DNA of 29,209 nucleotides, taken from contig CABUDL010000011.1 of the NCBI GenBank assembly GCA_902490335.1, positions 1-29,209 on the forward strand. Reading direction: 5' to 3'. The position numbers and the translations under genes were made by a program. Below, one piece after another: positions 15,020-22,320 of this stretch. The notes beneath the pieces are model-generated. The model saw only the letters and a program-made list of their open reading frames with translations, was not told the DNA's origin and searched no databases. The stretch comes from an uncultured Clostridium sp. (GTDB lineage: Bacteria; Bacillota; Clostridia; Oscillospirales; Ruminococcaceae). Every line of letters starts with the position of its first letter. Within the stretch, counting starts at the first letter, position 1.

Positions 15020-15472
15020 TAGATTTGTAATAATCTGATTCATTTTCATCATATTTGTTCATATCTATTTTAAAATATCCACTGGAATCACAAAATTTTT
15101 TATCTTTTCACTACAAACGCCTTTGCTTATTGTGCATTTTGACTATGCTTTTCCCTTTTATCGAAAATAAACCCTCCCGTGCCTTTTCCCATCACAGCAA
15201 GTTGCACAACTATTTTTTCCCTGATTAGAATATTCTTCCGCTTTAAGAGAACATTTGTCTTTTATATAAATACAGTTTTCAGGATTTGATTTCCTTGCAA
15301 AATCAAAGCGAAGCAACTCACAGGATTTCTGTGTTTTTGCTTCGCTTTGTAAAGAATAAAATATCGTGATTCTTGTATATTTTGCAATTTAGGGATTTTG
15401 CCTTCTCTTTGCCTTTCTCTTCCTTCTTCTTCATTTTTCAATCGAAAAAAGGAGGAGAAATCAGATTGGATT
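15020..15472. other. AT-rich intergenic stretch with one strong nested hairpin
   Basis: No credible gene is seen in this 450-base stretch. It contains a 10-bp palindrome AGAATATTCT (15227-15236) and a strong nested hairpin: CAAAGCGAAGCAA (15304-15316) pairs with 15337-15349, with an inner CACAG/CTGTG stem. On the minus strand the hairpin is followed by ATTTTG, so it may end the flavoprotein operon, which stops at 15473. A small RNA cannot be excluded. Confidence 0.5.
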
Positions 15473-16024
15473 TTACTTCCTATTTAAAAATTGCGCCAAT
15501 TTTTTCAAATCTGTCATCGTTTCTTCATCCTCCAGCGCATGGTGATGGTCGGTGGCAAAGCAGCAGACCGGGTCAAAAATCTCCTTTGCATTCATCTGGC
15601 GCAGCAGCACCGCCGAGGTGTTCATCGGTGCAGTCGCTGTCCCCTGTCCGCCGCCCAGCAGAATCATTCCGCCGCGCTTTGGCTTTTCCAGCAGCTTTTC
15701 GTGCCGGAAGGTTTTGGCTGCCCAGTAGACCTGAATCCTGCTGAGTACGCTGAGTACCGGACCGGTGATCTCGCAAAAGTAGACCGGCGAAGCGATAACC
15801 ACGTTGTCGCACTCTCTGAGGTAGCTGTCAATCTCCTGCCAGCCGTCCCGAATGCTGCATTCCGGGTGCTCCCAGCAGTAACGGCAGTCGATGCAGGCGC
15901 GCACATTGCAGCTGTGGGCATTTACAATCTTGTATTCCCCTTCCAGCTGTGCTGTCAGCGCGTCAATCATGCTCTGTGTTTCTCCGTTCTTTCTTGCAGA
16001 GCCGTTAAAAATCAATGTCTTCAT
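15473..16024 (-). CDS. Iron-sulfur flavoprotein (flavodoxin-like fold, NADPH-dependent FMN reductase family)
   Basis: A 183-residue cytoplasmic redox protein. The start MKTLIFNGSARKNGET is the FMN-phosphate loop of the flavodoxin-like reductase fold. A compact cysteine motif C44-x2-C47-x2-C50-x5-C56 matches the [4Fe-4S] motif of archaeal/clostridial iron-sulfur flavoproteins (Isf), and Cys39 is nearby. The VVIASPVYFCEITGPVLSVLSR block is the second FMN loop. Isf proteins are associated with electron transfer and O2/H2O2 detoxification in anaerobes; that role is inferred here from the family. It lies 21 bases after a small membrane protein gene and is probably cotranscribed. The RBS is only moderate (AAGGGA). 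Confidence 0.87.
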   Translation of the reverse strand: MKTLIFNGSARKNGETQSMIDALTAQLEGEYKIVNAHSCNVRACIDCRYCWEHPECSIRDGWQEIDSYLRECDNVVIASPVYFCEITGPVLSVLSRIQVYWAAKTFRHEKLLEKPKRGGMILLGGGQGTATAPMNTSAVLLRQMNAKEIFDPVCCFATDHHHALEDEETMTDLKKLAQFLNRK

Positions 16025-16045
16025 CCCAATTTCATCCCTTACTCT

Positions 16046-16498
16046 TTATTTTCCTTGTGGCTGTGCGGGGATTTCTCCGCCGAAGAACAGCCCTTCTACC
16101 ACCTGTTCAAAAAGTTTTCCCTTTTCCCCTTTGTTGGGATAATAGCTTCCGTTTTCATAAATGGTGTTTTCGTTGGCGCCGATGATTACCTGTGTACCGT
16201 TGGTCAGCTGGTAGGTGATGTAGGCGCGCGGCATCTCCTGCTCGGTCTTACCAAACCATCTGCGCAGACCGCCTGCCAAATCGGCAGCAATCTGCATATC
16301 CTGCTGCGAAACCTCCACCGTCTTTCCGTCAAAGGTCGCCTGCGCGGAAGCAATCTGCTTTACCTTCGGAGCGCCCGACAGCGGCAGCCCGCTCAAGCCG
16401 ACGAAGATGACGACGGCAATCAACAAAGAAATGATGATATTACGCACCATCTCTCCCTTGAGCGCCTTCATCTGTTGTTTTCTTGGGTCTTCTATCAT
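16046..16498 (-). CDS. Small membrane-anchored protein of unknown function
   Basis: A 150-residue protein starting MIEDPRKQQM. The frame stays open far upstream, but GGAGG at 16507-16511 with 8-nt spacing selects this ATG, and the upstream part reads as non-protein. It has one membrane segment (about residues 19-37; NIIISLLIAVVIFVGLSGL) followed by an extracytoplasmic domain of about 110 residues with TFDGKTVEVSQQDMQIAADLAGGLRR... and a YITYQLTNGTQVIIG beta segment. I do not recognise the family. It precedes the iron-sulfur flavoprotein in the same operon, and its leader has a structured element. No function is proposed. Confidence 0.8.
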   Translation of the reverse strand: MIEDPRKQQMKALKGEMVRNIIISLLIAVVIFVGLSGLPLSGAPKVKQIASAQATFDGKTVEVSQQDMQIAADLAGGLRRWFGKTEQEMPRAYITYQLTNGTQVIIGANENTIYENGSYYPNKGEKGKLFEQVVEGLFFGGEIPAQPQGK

Positions 16499-16540
16499 GG
16501 GTGATTCCTCCATTTTTTGATTCCTTACTGTTTTCAAATT

Positions 16541-16603
16541 CCCCTGTCCTGCGGCAAATCTCGTGCAAATGCTGCACCTTGCAGGGGACTTCTTTCTATT
16601 ATA
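16541..16603 (-). promoter_or_regulatory. -10 element and structured leader upstream of the small membrane protein
   Basis: On the minus strand a perfect -10 TATAAT (16603-16598) is present, but no good -35 lies 17 bases upstream. The leader then holds CCCCTGC near 16585 and GCAGG...CAGGGG near 16552-16541, able to form alternative long-range stems around a TGCA/TGCA mini-hairpin. No known riboswitch class is recognised. Confidence 0.45.
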
Positions 16604-16677
16604 CAACATTTTACTCCACAAGGAAATCGGAAGAGCCGCACAAAGAGAAGGGACAAAATCAAGCAATTTGGCTGAAA

Positions 16678-17367
16678 TCAGGCATTTCGAGCGCTTTTCA
16701 CCACCGCATACATCAGCGAAGAAAAATCCGGCGGAGATGCGCTCAAACCGCTTTCCAACACCATCAATCCTCCCTCTGACAATTCTCGGGAAAAGGTGCT
16801 GGAATCGACCATCCGGCAAGAGGTACCTGCCAGCATCATCTCCCGTCCGGTCTGCTGATGGCATCTGGATTGGAGGGAAAAAGCTGTCGCAATGTCCGAT
16901 TGCATCTGCATCTGTCCATCCCCCATAGTGCAGATGAGAGCAATTCCGTCCGGCTTTAGATGTTCCCGTATAAATCGGTAAAATACAGCGCGGTCCTCAT
17001 CCGGCACCAGCATATGAAGGACTGCTACCGCATAGATAAAATCAAATCGACGGTCCTGCTGGTCTTTTAGGCAATCCAGCACCGCAAAGGATGCAGCAAA
17101 ATCCGGTAGCTTTTCCCGACAATATCGAATACTTTCCGGGGAAACATCGGTTGCCAGCAAATTCCAGCCCTGCCTGAGCAATGGGAGCGCATCACGACCC
17201 TCACCGCAGCCAATTTCCAGAATTTCTGCCTGCAAAGTTAGCTCATATCGTTCTATCGTCTGACGGACAACAGGAGTTGGGACATCTGATGCCCACTGAA
17301 GTCCCTCTCGATGCACCTGTTGATAGCGCTGTTCATACGCATAATAATAATTTTTATCTGTCTCCAT
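16678..17367 (-). CDS. Class I SAM-dependent methyltransferase
   Basis: A 229-residue cytoplasmic methyltransferase of the Methyltransf_11/25 type. Motif I is EILEIGCGEGRDALPLL, the acidic post-I residue is in LLATDVSPESIRYC, and motif IV-like DFIYAVAVLHMLVPDEDR and LKPDGIALICTMGDG complete the Rossmann core. The start METDKNYYYAYEQRY is chosen because AGGAGA lies 8 bases upstream; an ATG eight codons earlier (17391) has no ribosome binding site. The substrate is unknown; the opening YYAYEQRYQQVHREG resembles small-molecule methyltransferases of the TehB/UbiE-like group. It is separated from the next gene by 179 bases containing a possible promoter, so it may be transcribed alone. Confidence 0.86.
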   Translation of the reverse strand: METDKNYYYAYEQRYQQVHREGLQWASDVPTPVVRQTIERYELTLQAEILEIGCGEGRDALPLLRQGWNLLATDVSPESIRYCREKLPDFAASFAVLDCLKDQQDRRFDFIYAVAVLHMLVPDEDRAVFYRFIREHLKPDGIALICTMGDGQMQMQSDIATAFSLQSRCHQQTGREMMLAGTSCRMVDSSTFSRELSEGGLMVLESGLSASPPDFSSLMYAVVKSARNA

Positions 17368-17476
17368 TCCAAGTTTCTCCTGTTTATCCATAAAAATTTA
17401 GGATGGTACAATCTTTATTTGAAAACAAATGGGGTTTTCCACAATCCTCTGTTATATTGGTTTAAATCTAGTACAA

Positions 17477-17504
17477 AAAGGGCGGACCCTGCGGTCCACC
17501 CTTT
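17477..17504 (-). terminator. Terminator of the NifU-like/GGGtGRT operon
   Basis: On the minus strand AAAGGGTGGACC (17504-17493) pairs with GGTCCGCCCTTT (17488-17477), with one G-U pair and loop GCAG, followed by TTTTTG. It lies 20 bases past the stop of the GGGtGRT gene. Confidence 0.85.
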
Positions 17505-17524
17505 GCTCACCTGTAAAAAAGGTA

Positions 17525-18523
17525 CTATTTATTTGCTTCTTCTACTGCAACAGCGCAGGCAACGGTAGCACCGACCATCGGGTTGTTGCCCATACCGATC
17601 AGACCCATCATCTCAACGTGAGCCGGAACGGAGGAAGAACCTGCAAACTGTGCATCCGAGTGCATTCTGCCCATGGTATCGGTCATACCGTAGGAAGCAG
17701 GACCTGCTGCCATGTTGTCCGGGTGCAGAGTTCTGCCGGTACCGCCGCCGGAAGCAACCGAGAAGTACTTCACGCCGTTTTCTACACACCATTTCTTATA
17801 GGTGCCTGCTACCGGATGCTGGAAGCGGGTCGGGTTGGTGGAGTTGCCGGTGATGGAAACGTCTACCTTTTCCATCTGCATGACCGCTACGCCTTCCTGT
17901 ACGTCGTCGCAGCCAAAGCATCTGACCTTTGCTTTATCTCCATCGGAGAAAGCAACCTCGCGAACTACGGTCAGCTCGCCGGTGAAGTAGTCATATTTGG
18001 TTTCCACATAGGTAAAGCCGTTGATTCGGGAGATGATGTAAGCTGCATCCTTGCCCAAACCGTTGAGGATAACGCGCAGCGGAGATTTTCTTGCTTTGTT
18101 GGCGGTTCTTGCGATACCGATTGCACCTTCAGCAGCTGCAAAGGACTCGTGACCTGCCAGGAAGCAGAAGCAGTTGGTCTCTTCCCGCAGCAGCATAGCG
18201 CCCAGGTTACCATGTCCCAGACCGACCTTGCGGTTTTCTGCAACCGAGCCCGGCACGCAGAATGCCTGGAGTCCGATACCGATTGCCTCTGCTGCCTCTG
18301 CTGCCTTGGTGATGCCCTTTTTCAGAGCGATGGCAGCGCCCAGGGTGTATGCCCATACTGCGTTTTCAAAAGCGATTGGCTGCACGCCTTTGACGATGGA
18401 CTCCACGTCGATTCCTTTGGAGAGACACAGGTCTCTGGCTTCTTCCAGAGAGGTCATTCCATATTCCTTCAGAGCTGCCTCGATTTTCGGCATTCTTCTT
18501 TCCTGTCCTTCAAATTTCGCCAT
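17525..18523 (-). CDS. GGGtGRT family protein of unknown function
   Basis: A 332-residue cytoplasmic protein that carries the motif giving this conserved family its name, GGGTGRT at residues 259-265, preceded by YFSVAS and followed by LHPDNMAAGPASYGMTDTMGRMHSD. Other striking blocks are VGLGHGNLGAMLLREETNCFCFLAGHESFAAAEG (split here: GHGNLGAML near 104-112, NCFCFLAGHESF near 117-128). Cysteines at 33, 89, 118, 120, 202, 205, 246 and 323 could bind a cluster or metal. It follows the NifU-like scaffold gene by 20 bases with AGGAGGG upstream. This pairing recurs in anaerobes as far as I know, but the biochemical role is not established. A cluster-dependent enzyme or cluster donor/acceptor role is inference. 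Confidence 0.9.
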   Translation of the reverse strand: MAKFEGQERRMPKIEAALKEYGMTSLEEARDLCLSKGIDVESIVKGVQPIAFENAVWAYTLGAAIALKKGITKAAEAAEAIGIGLQAFCVPGSVAENRKVGLGHGNLGAMLLREETNCFCFLAGHESFAAAEGAIGIARTANKARKSPLRVILNGLGKDAAYIISRINGFTYVETKYDYFTGELTVVREVAFSDGDKAKVRCFGCDDVQEGVAVMQMEKVDVSITGNSTNPTRFQHPVAGTYKKWCVENGVKYFSVASGGGTGRTLHPDNMAAGPASYGMTDTMGRMHSDAQFAGSSSVPAHVEMMGLIGMGNNPMVGATVACAVAVEEANK

Positions 18524-18543
18524 GATAGTTTCCCTCCTGTTCC

Positions 18544-19236
18544 TTATTCTTCGCGTGGATCGATATATTTGGCAGCATTTTCATAGCGACCGTATGTACC
18601 GATATTTTTTTCATACGCCTCTTTCGGGTCCATACCGTGGCGAATCGACTCGAGCATTTTTCCTACGCGGACAAATTTATATCCGATTGCTTCGTTGTTC
18701 TCATCCAGAGCAACCGAAAGGATGTATCCTTCTGCCAGTTCCAGATAGCGAACGCCTTTTGCACCGGTGGAGAAGATGGTTCCCACCTGGGAGCGCAGAC
18801 CTTTGCCAAGGTCCTCCAGGCTGGCACCGATTGGCAGACCATCCTCCGAGAAAGCAGTCTGTGTTCTTCCGTATGCCAGCTGCTTGAAGATTTCACGCAT
18901 TGCTACGTTGATTGCGTCGCAGACCAGGTCGGTGTTCAGCGCTTCCAGCAGGGTTTTGCCCGGCAGGATTTCACCAGCCATTGCTGCGGAGTGGGTCATA
19001 CCCGAGCAGCCCAGTGTTTCCACCAGTGCCTCCTGGATGATGCCGTCCTTTACATTCAAGGTCAGTTTGCAGCAGCCCTGCTGTGGAGCACACCAACCGA
19101 TACCGTGAGAAAGACCGGAAATATCAGAGATCTGATATGCCTTGACCCATCTGCCTTCTTCCGGGATTGGAGCCGGACCGTGATGAGGACCCTTTGCGAT
19201 CGGGCACATCCTCTCTACCTCGTGAGAATAGTTCAT
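18544..19236 (-). CDS. NifU-like iron-sulfur cluster assembly scaffold protein
   Basis: A 230-residue cytoplasmic protein. Residues 60-110 resemble the IscU/NifU scaffold core: ETLGCSGMTHSAAMAGEILPG, then KTLLEALN, with Cys77 in the place of a cluster-ligand cysteine. Further cysteines are Cys11, Cys49, Cys55, Cys56 and Cys106. The protein is much longer than IscU/SufU (about 130-145 residues), with an extra N-terminal segment rich in Pro/Gly/His and a C-terminal extension, and lacks the usual late Cys ligand. No cysteine desulfurase gene is adjacent, so it is not a plain SUF or ISC operon. It is first in the operon, with the GGGtGRT gene downstream and a clear promoter upstream. Confidence 0.87.
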   Translation of the reverse strand: MNYSHEVERMCPIAKGPHHGPAPIPEEGRWVKAYQISDISGLSHGIGWCAPQQGCCKLTLNVKDGIIQEALVETLGCSGMTHSAAMAGEILPGKTLLEALNTDLVCDAINVAMREIFKQLAYGRTQTAFSEDGLPIGASLEDLGKGLRSQVGTIFSTGAKGVRYLELAEGYILSVALDENNEAIGYKFVRVGKMLESIRHGMDPKEAYEKNIGTYGRYENAAKYIDPREE

Positions 19237-19290
19237 ATCGATAACCCCTTTCCTATGTTGCTCTAAAAAACGTTTGGACTTTACTCTCCT

Positions 19291-19319
19291 ATTATAAAAG
19301 GATTATGAAAAATTATCAA
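19291..19319 (-). promoter_or_regulatory. Promoter of the NifU-like/GGGtGRT operon
   Basis: On the minus strand the -35 TTGATA (19319-19314), a 17-nt spacer and a perfect -10 TATAAT (19296-19291) lie about 55 bases upstream of the scaffold start codon. Confidence 0.85.
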
Positions 19320-19740
19320 GAACTTTTTTGTTAAAAAAATATCATACACGCAACCTTGGACCAGCCGTCAAAAATCCCTACATTTTTGCTGTTATTTTAC
19401 TACATTCTACACAGTCAAGATTCCGTTTTTCTTTTTCGAGCAAACCGGATTGCTTTCATTGGAAAAGCAGACCGTTTTCTGCTAAATATCACCTTCCAAA
19501 GTTTTCCCATCTCTGTAAAGACCGCGCAGGACAAACTGTCCTCCTTTTCTATTCCTTGAATCTCCCTGTATTTGGATTTATATTCCTTTTCCCCATGCTC
19601 CTTTTTTGTCTTCTTCCTTTTATTGATATGCAATCAATCCCATCAAATCCTTCGGAAATCAGACAGTTGTTCCTATCCATCCAGAAAAAGTTTCACGTTT
19701 TTCCCTTCATTTTTTCCTTGATAAAAAAACATTTTCTTGC
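19320..19740. other. AT-rich intergenic stretch without a recognisable gene
   Basis: Between two divergent promoters lie about 420 bases with no credible gene. The plus strand is T-rich with many pyrimidine tracts. A short hairpin AGGACA/TGTCCT (19528-19542) is followed by CCTTTTCT, but it is too short to call a terminator with confidence. No known RNA family was recognised. Confidence 0.4.
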
Positions 19741-19751
19741 ATATTTGACAA

Positions 19752-19780
19752 TTTACTTCTCTCCGGCAGAATGGTATACT
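19752..19780 (+). promoter_or_regulatory. Promoter of the NCS2 permease gene
   Basis: The -10 TATACT (19775-19780) has an extended TG element (TGG directly before it), with a weak -35 TTTACT (19752-19757) at 17-nt spacing. The leader is under 30 nt, leaving no room for a purine riboswitch. Confidence 0.7.
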
Positions 19781-19814
19781 TATTTGCGGAAAAAAAGGAA
19801 AGAGAGGTTTTCCT

Positions 19815-21215
19815 ATGAAGAAAACATACCAGCTGTCCGAAGCTGCTTTTCAGCTCGACGGCAAAATGCCTTTGAAACAGGCAATCCCCCTCGGCTTGCA
19901 GCACGTGCTTGCCATGTTTGTCGGAAACTTGACTCCTCTGCTGATCATCACCGGTGCCTGCGGCATTGCCGGCGGTGAATTTGCCGACCTGCAGCTGCAC
20001 CTTTTGCAGAATGCCATGCTGGTTGCCGGCATTGTCACGCTGATTCAGCTGTTCTCCATCGGTCCCATCGGCGGAAAGGTTCCCATCGTCATGGGCACTT
20101 CCTCCGGCTTTATCGGCGTGTTCCACTCGGTCACTGCCTCTATGGGCGGCGGTGTGATTGCTTATGGCGCCATCATGGGTGCTTCCATCATCGGCGGCAT
20201 CTTTGAGGGCATCCTGGGACTTTTCCTGAAGCCGCTGCGCCGCTTCTTCCCTCCGGTGGTCACCGGCACCGTTGTCATGTCCATCGGTCTGAGCCTGATT
20301 TCCGTCGGCATCAATTCCTTCGGCGGAGGCAACACCGCTCCCGACTTCGGCTCGATGGAAAATCTTCTGCTGGCAATCTTTGTTCTGGTGATGATTCTGT
20401 TCTTTAAACACTGCACCAAGGGCTTTACCAGCTCCTCCGCCATCCTGCTGGGCATCATCTGCGGCTATCTGGCTGCTTTTGTGATGGGACTTTTCCTGCC
20501 TACCACCGGCATCACCGCCGAGGGTGTGGAATACACCAAGGCGTGGGTTTTAAACTGGGACAAGGTGGCAAGCGCTCCCTGGTTTGAAATTCCCAGACTG
20601 ATGCCGATCAAACCGGTATTTGACCTGCGCGCCATCCTGCCGGTTCTGATTATGTTTATCGTCACCGCTGTGGAGACAGTGGGCGACATCTCCGGCGTCA
20701 TGGAAGGCGGTCTGGGTCGTGAAGCTACCGACAAAGAGCTGTCCGGCGGTGTAATCTGCGATGGTCTTGGCTCCTCCTTTGCCGCTCTCTTCGGTGTTCT
20801 GCCCAACACCTCCTTCAGCCAGAACGTCGGTCTGGTTGCCATGACCAAGGTGGTCAACCGCTTTGCCATCTCCACCGGTGCAATCTTCCTCATCCTGTGC
20901 GGACTGTGCCCGAAGCTGGGTGCTGTGGTTTCCATCATGCCGCAGTCTGTTCTGGGCGGCGCTGCCGTTATGATGTTTTCCTCCATTGTCATCAGCGGAA
21001 TCCAGCTGATTACCAAGGAGCCGCTGACCGCACGCAGCCTTTCCATCGTATCGGTCGCTTTGGGTGTTGGCTACGGCATGGGTGCGAACACCGGCGTTCT
21101 GGCGCACGCGCCACAGGCGATCCAGCTGATTTTCGGTGGTTCCGGTATCGTTCCTGCCGCTATGGTTGCCATCCTGCTGAACATCCTGCTGCCAAAGGAA
21201 AGTGCTGAAAAATAA
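19815..21215 (+). CDS. NCS2 family xanthine/purine permease
   Basis: A 466-residue inner-membrane symporter of the nucleobase-cation-symporter-2 (NAT) family. It has the family order: N-terminal GLQHVLAMFVGNLTPLLI, GGKVPIVMGTSSGFIGV, the conserved acidic segment AVETVGDISGVMEGGLGRE, GSSFAALFGVLPNTSFSQNVGL, and the NAT signature QNVGLVAMTK, followed by about 14 hydrophobic segments overall. NCS2 proteins import xanthine, urate or uracil. Purine/xanthine is preferred here because the xanthine-dehydrogenase-type genes and xpt are close by, but exact specificity is inference. AGAGAGG precedes the ATG. It converges on the molybdenum-maturation operon with 16 bases between stop codons. Confidence 0.93.
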   Translation: MKKTYQLSEAAFQLDGKMPLKQAIPLGLQHVLAMFVGNLTPLLIITGACGIAGGEFADLQLHLLQNAMLVAGIVTLIQLFSIGPIGGKVPIVMGTSSGFIGVFHSVTASMGGGVIAYGAIMGASIIGGIFEGILGLFLKPLRRFFPPVVTGTVVMSIGLSLISVGINSFGGGNTAPDFGSMENLLLAIFVLVMILFFKHCTKGFTSSSAILLGIICGYLAAFVMGLFLPTTGITAEGVEYTKAWVLNWDKVASAPWFEIPRLMPIKPVFDLRAILPVLIMFIVTAVETVGDISGVMEGGLGREATDKELSGGVICDGLGSSFAALFGVLPNTSFSQNVGLVAMTKVVNRFAISTGAIFLILCGLCPKLGAVVSIMPQSVLGGAAVMMFSSIVISGIQLITKEPLTARSLSIVSVALGVGYGMGANTGVLAHAPQAIQLIFGGSGIVPAAMVAILLNILLPKESAEK

Positions 21216-21216
21216 A

Positions 21217-21244
21217 AAAGAGGAGCAGCTTTCATCGCTGCTCC
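21217..21244 (-). terminator. Terminator of the molybdenum import/maturation operon
   Basis: On the minus strand GGAGCAGC (21244-21237) pairs with GCTGCTCC (21229-21222), followed by TCTTTTTTATTTTT. The stop codon of the NTPase-MobA-like gene lies in the loop. The plus strand has no T-run, so it serves mainly the minus-strand operon. Confidence 0.82.
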
Positions 21245-22320
21245 AGCAATTCGACCAAATCCTCCGGGCGGTCGACATCCTGTAATTCATATCGATCCCG
21301 AATGTTTACTGTGTGTAAGCGTTCGGGATATTTTTTTAATACCATTCCACCTCCCTTTCCTTCCGGGAGGTTTTTCAGTTGCTCAAATGCCCATTCGGGA
21401 AACACCGCCGGAGAACCAGGAATCCCTTCACAGCTCAGGCGCCAAAGGTGCGGGGAATCTTTGGAAACCAGCGCCAGCGCCGCTACCGTTTCCCTTCGCA
21501 GAAGCGGCTGGTCTGCCGGTGCAAACAGGCAGCGCTCCACCCCTTGCATCCTCTGCAAACCCAGCCGCACTGTGTCATTGCGGTTGGGAAGCGAGTGAAG
21601 GACCGCCGAAATATTTCGTTTGCGGCACAATCGGGCAATCTCCTCATGACGGGTCACCACCACACGCCGGAGAAAGATGTCTTCGGTTGCATCCAGAATC
21701 CGGCAGATCAGCGGCTCTCCGCCAAAATCTGCCAGCAGCTTGTTGGAGCCAAAACGTTTTCCCAAGCCTGACGCCATGATGACACAGCCGATTTTTCCAA
21801 ATGGGTCATCCAAATCGACCACAAACACATCTTTGCGGCTGCAAAGCTCCTGCAAAAAAGCAAGCGGCTGCTTGCGAACCACCGCCGCGACCTGTTTTTG
21901 CTTCAAAAGGGTACGAAATGCCTGCTGATACTCTGTACACTCTGATTCCAGATAGCCGACCTCATCGACGGTGACCCACCTGCTGTCCGATTGGATGCAG
22001 CGCAGCAGAGCAGGTATCCCAAGCCGGAGAAATCCATCCGGCAAAGGCTTCATCCGGTTGGCATTGCCCGGCAAAGAAGGGTCAAAAGCGCCCACCTGCA
22101 CCGTTGTCCCGGAGATATTTTCCCGCAGATAGACCGCCTGCCCGGGTTTTGCCCAACTGGTAATCCCCGGTTGCGGCTCCGAAAAGAGCTGATGGAGCAG
22201 GGTGGTCTTGCCGCTGCCTCTAGCTCCGGTCAAAATCAGGTGTCGCTTTTGGCTGCTCTGAAAAGAATTCCAGATACAGTCCGCTGTTAGCCTGTTTGCA
22301 GGCATCCCGATAGGCTTCAT
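21232..22320 (-). CDS. Bifunctional NTPase (THEP1-like) / MobA-like nucleotidyltransferase
   Basis: A 362-residue fusion. Residues 1-170 form a P-loop NTPase: Walker A GARGSGKTT at 32-40 and Walker B WVTVDEVGYLE at about 115-125, which resembles THEP1-type nucleotide phosphatases. Residues 175-362 form a MobA/MocA-like nucleotidyltransferase: CVIMASGLGKRFGSNKLL, then FAPADQPLL and GSPAVFP. MobA-like domains of this type attach CMP or GMP to molybdopterin for molybdenum hydroxylases. With a molybdenum hydroxylase operon divergently placed, cofactor tailoring for it is the likely job; the NTPase may assist insertion or cofactor chemistry. The start overlaps the ModE-like gene by about 100 bases with no good ribosome binding site, suggesting translational coupling. 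Confidence 0.87.
   Translation of the reverse strand: MKPIGMPANRLTADCIWNSFQSSQKRHLILTGARGSGKTTLLHQLFSEPQPGITSWAKPGQAVYLRENISGTTVQVGAFDPSLPGNANRMKPLPDGFLRLGIPALLRCIQSDSRWVTVDEVGYLESECTEYQQAFRTLLKQKQVAAVVRKQPLAFLQELCSRKDVFVVDLDDPFGKIGCVIMASGLGKRFGSNKLLADFGGEPLICRILDATEDIFLRRVVVTRHEEIARLCRKRNISAVLHSLPNRNDTVRLGLQRMQGVERCLFAPADQPLLRRETVAALALVSKDSPHLWRLSCEGIPGSPAVFPEWAFEQLKNLPEGKGGGMVLKKYPERLHTVNIRDRYELQDVDRPEDLVELLEQR

Noticed and set aside
16499..16864. N-terminal extension of the small membrane protein frame
   Set aside because: GGAGG eight bases before the ATG at 16498 fixes the start; the upstream stretch overlaps the methyltransferase end and a promoter.
17429..18586. 385-codon plus-strand frame opposite the GGGtGRT gene
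   Set aside because: Antisense shadow; the minus strand carries the conserved family and good ribosome binding sites.
19745..19750. Perfect TTGACA upstream of the NCS2 permease as a -35 box
   Set aside because: It is 24 bases from the TATACT -10; the weaker TTTACT at 17 bases plus an extended -10 fits better.
19328..19978. 216-codon plus-strand frame before the NCS2 permease
   Set aside because: It runs through AT-rich non-coding sequence and the permease promoter and then overlaps the permease out of frame.
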